From Spirochaetae bacterium HGW-Spirochaetae-7 (GTDB lineage Bacteria > Spirochaetota > Spirochaetia > Treponematales > UBA12059): 6,866 nt of DNA. The notes under the pieces were generated by a model. That model did no database searches. It saw nothing but the letters and a program-made list of their open reading frames with translations, and had not been told where the DNA came from. The stretch is taken from positions 1 to 6,866 of the forward strand of contig PGXR01000156.1 of the NCBI GenBank assembly GCA_002839245.1. Reading direction: 5' to 3'. This document shows positions 6,810 to 6,866 of the stretch, in pieces; within the stretch, counting starts at the first letter, position 1, and every line of letters starts with the position of its first letter. Made by a program: the position numbers and the translations under genes.

Positions 6810-6866
6810 ATGAAAAACTTCAATAATGTTTTTCAATGCTCAGAGAGAATACAACTCATCCTTGGT
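6810..6866 (+). CDS. Possible start of a further gene, cut by the window edge; function unknown
   Basis: An ATG three bases after the sulfatase stop opens a frame that runs to the window end and encodes 19 residues (MKNFNNVFQC then SERIQLILG). AGGAG at 6792-6796 lies 13 bases upstream, which is longer than ideal. Two other ATGs (6826 and 6836) open different frames that also reach the edge, so the true frame is not proven. The short distance suggests continuation of the operon. The stretch is markedly AT-rich compared with the other genes. No family can be recognised from so few residues. Confidence 0.35.
   Translation, partial: MKNFNNVFQCSERIQLILG

Overview
The window is one co-directional (+ strand) operon segment. 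It encodes an ABC importer of the oligopeptide/dipeptide (Opp/Dpp/Gsi) family followed by a sulfatase. The layout is: (1) the 3' part of a substrate-binding protein gene, open at the left window edge; (2) a 110-base gap holding a strong hairpin; (3) two permease genes of DppB and DppC type; (4) two ATPase genes of DppD and DppF type, both with the C-terminal oligopeptide-transporter domain and its four cysteines; (5) a type I (formylglycine) sulfatase; (6) the first codons of a possible further gene, cut by the right edge. Apart from the hairpin gap, genes overlap or sit 3 to 11 bases apart, most with clear Shine-Dalgarno sequences. This indicates one transcript with translational coupling.

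The genes suggest an import-then-desulfate pathway. The binding protein would capture a ligand outside the membrane, DppBC/DppDF-type subunits would bring it in, and a sulfatase with no visible signal peptide would hydrolyse a sulfate ester in the cytoplasm. The ligand may therefore be a sulfated oligosaccharide, glycopeptide or other small conjugate rather than a plain peptide. That is inference from context; nothing in the sequence names the substrate.

The most unusual feature is the binding protein. Its reading frame shows a family-5 C-terminus first (residues 1 to about 75 of the visible part), then after only a few residues a family-5 N-terminal half, and it stops at about the point where that fold crosses from lobe I to lobe II. 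This is the order expected for a circularly permuted binding protein, or for a 1.5-copy tandem fusion. Upstream sequence is needed to tell them apart.

The organism is a bacterium with moderately high GC by eye. The binding-protein gene is strongly biased to C-ending codons, while the sulfatase 3' end and the last 66 bases (about 30% GC by hand count) are clearly AT-richer. I cannot place the organism firmly. A Sphaerochaeta-like spirochaete or a gut anaerobe would fit the gene content, but this is a low-confidence impression. I saw no tRNA, rRNA, CRISPR array, insertion sequence or origin.
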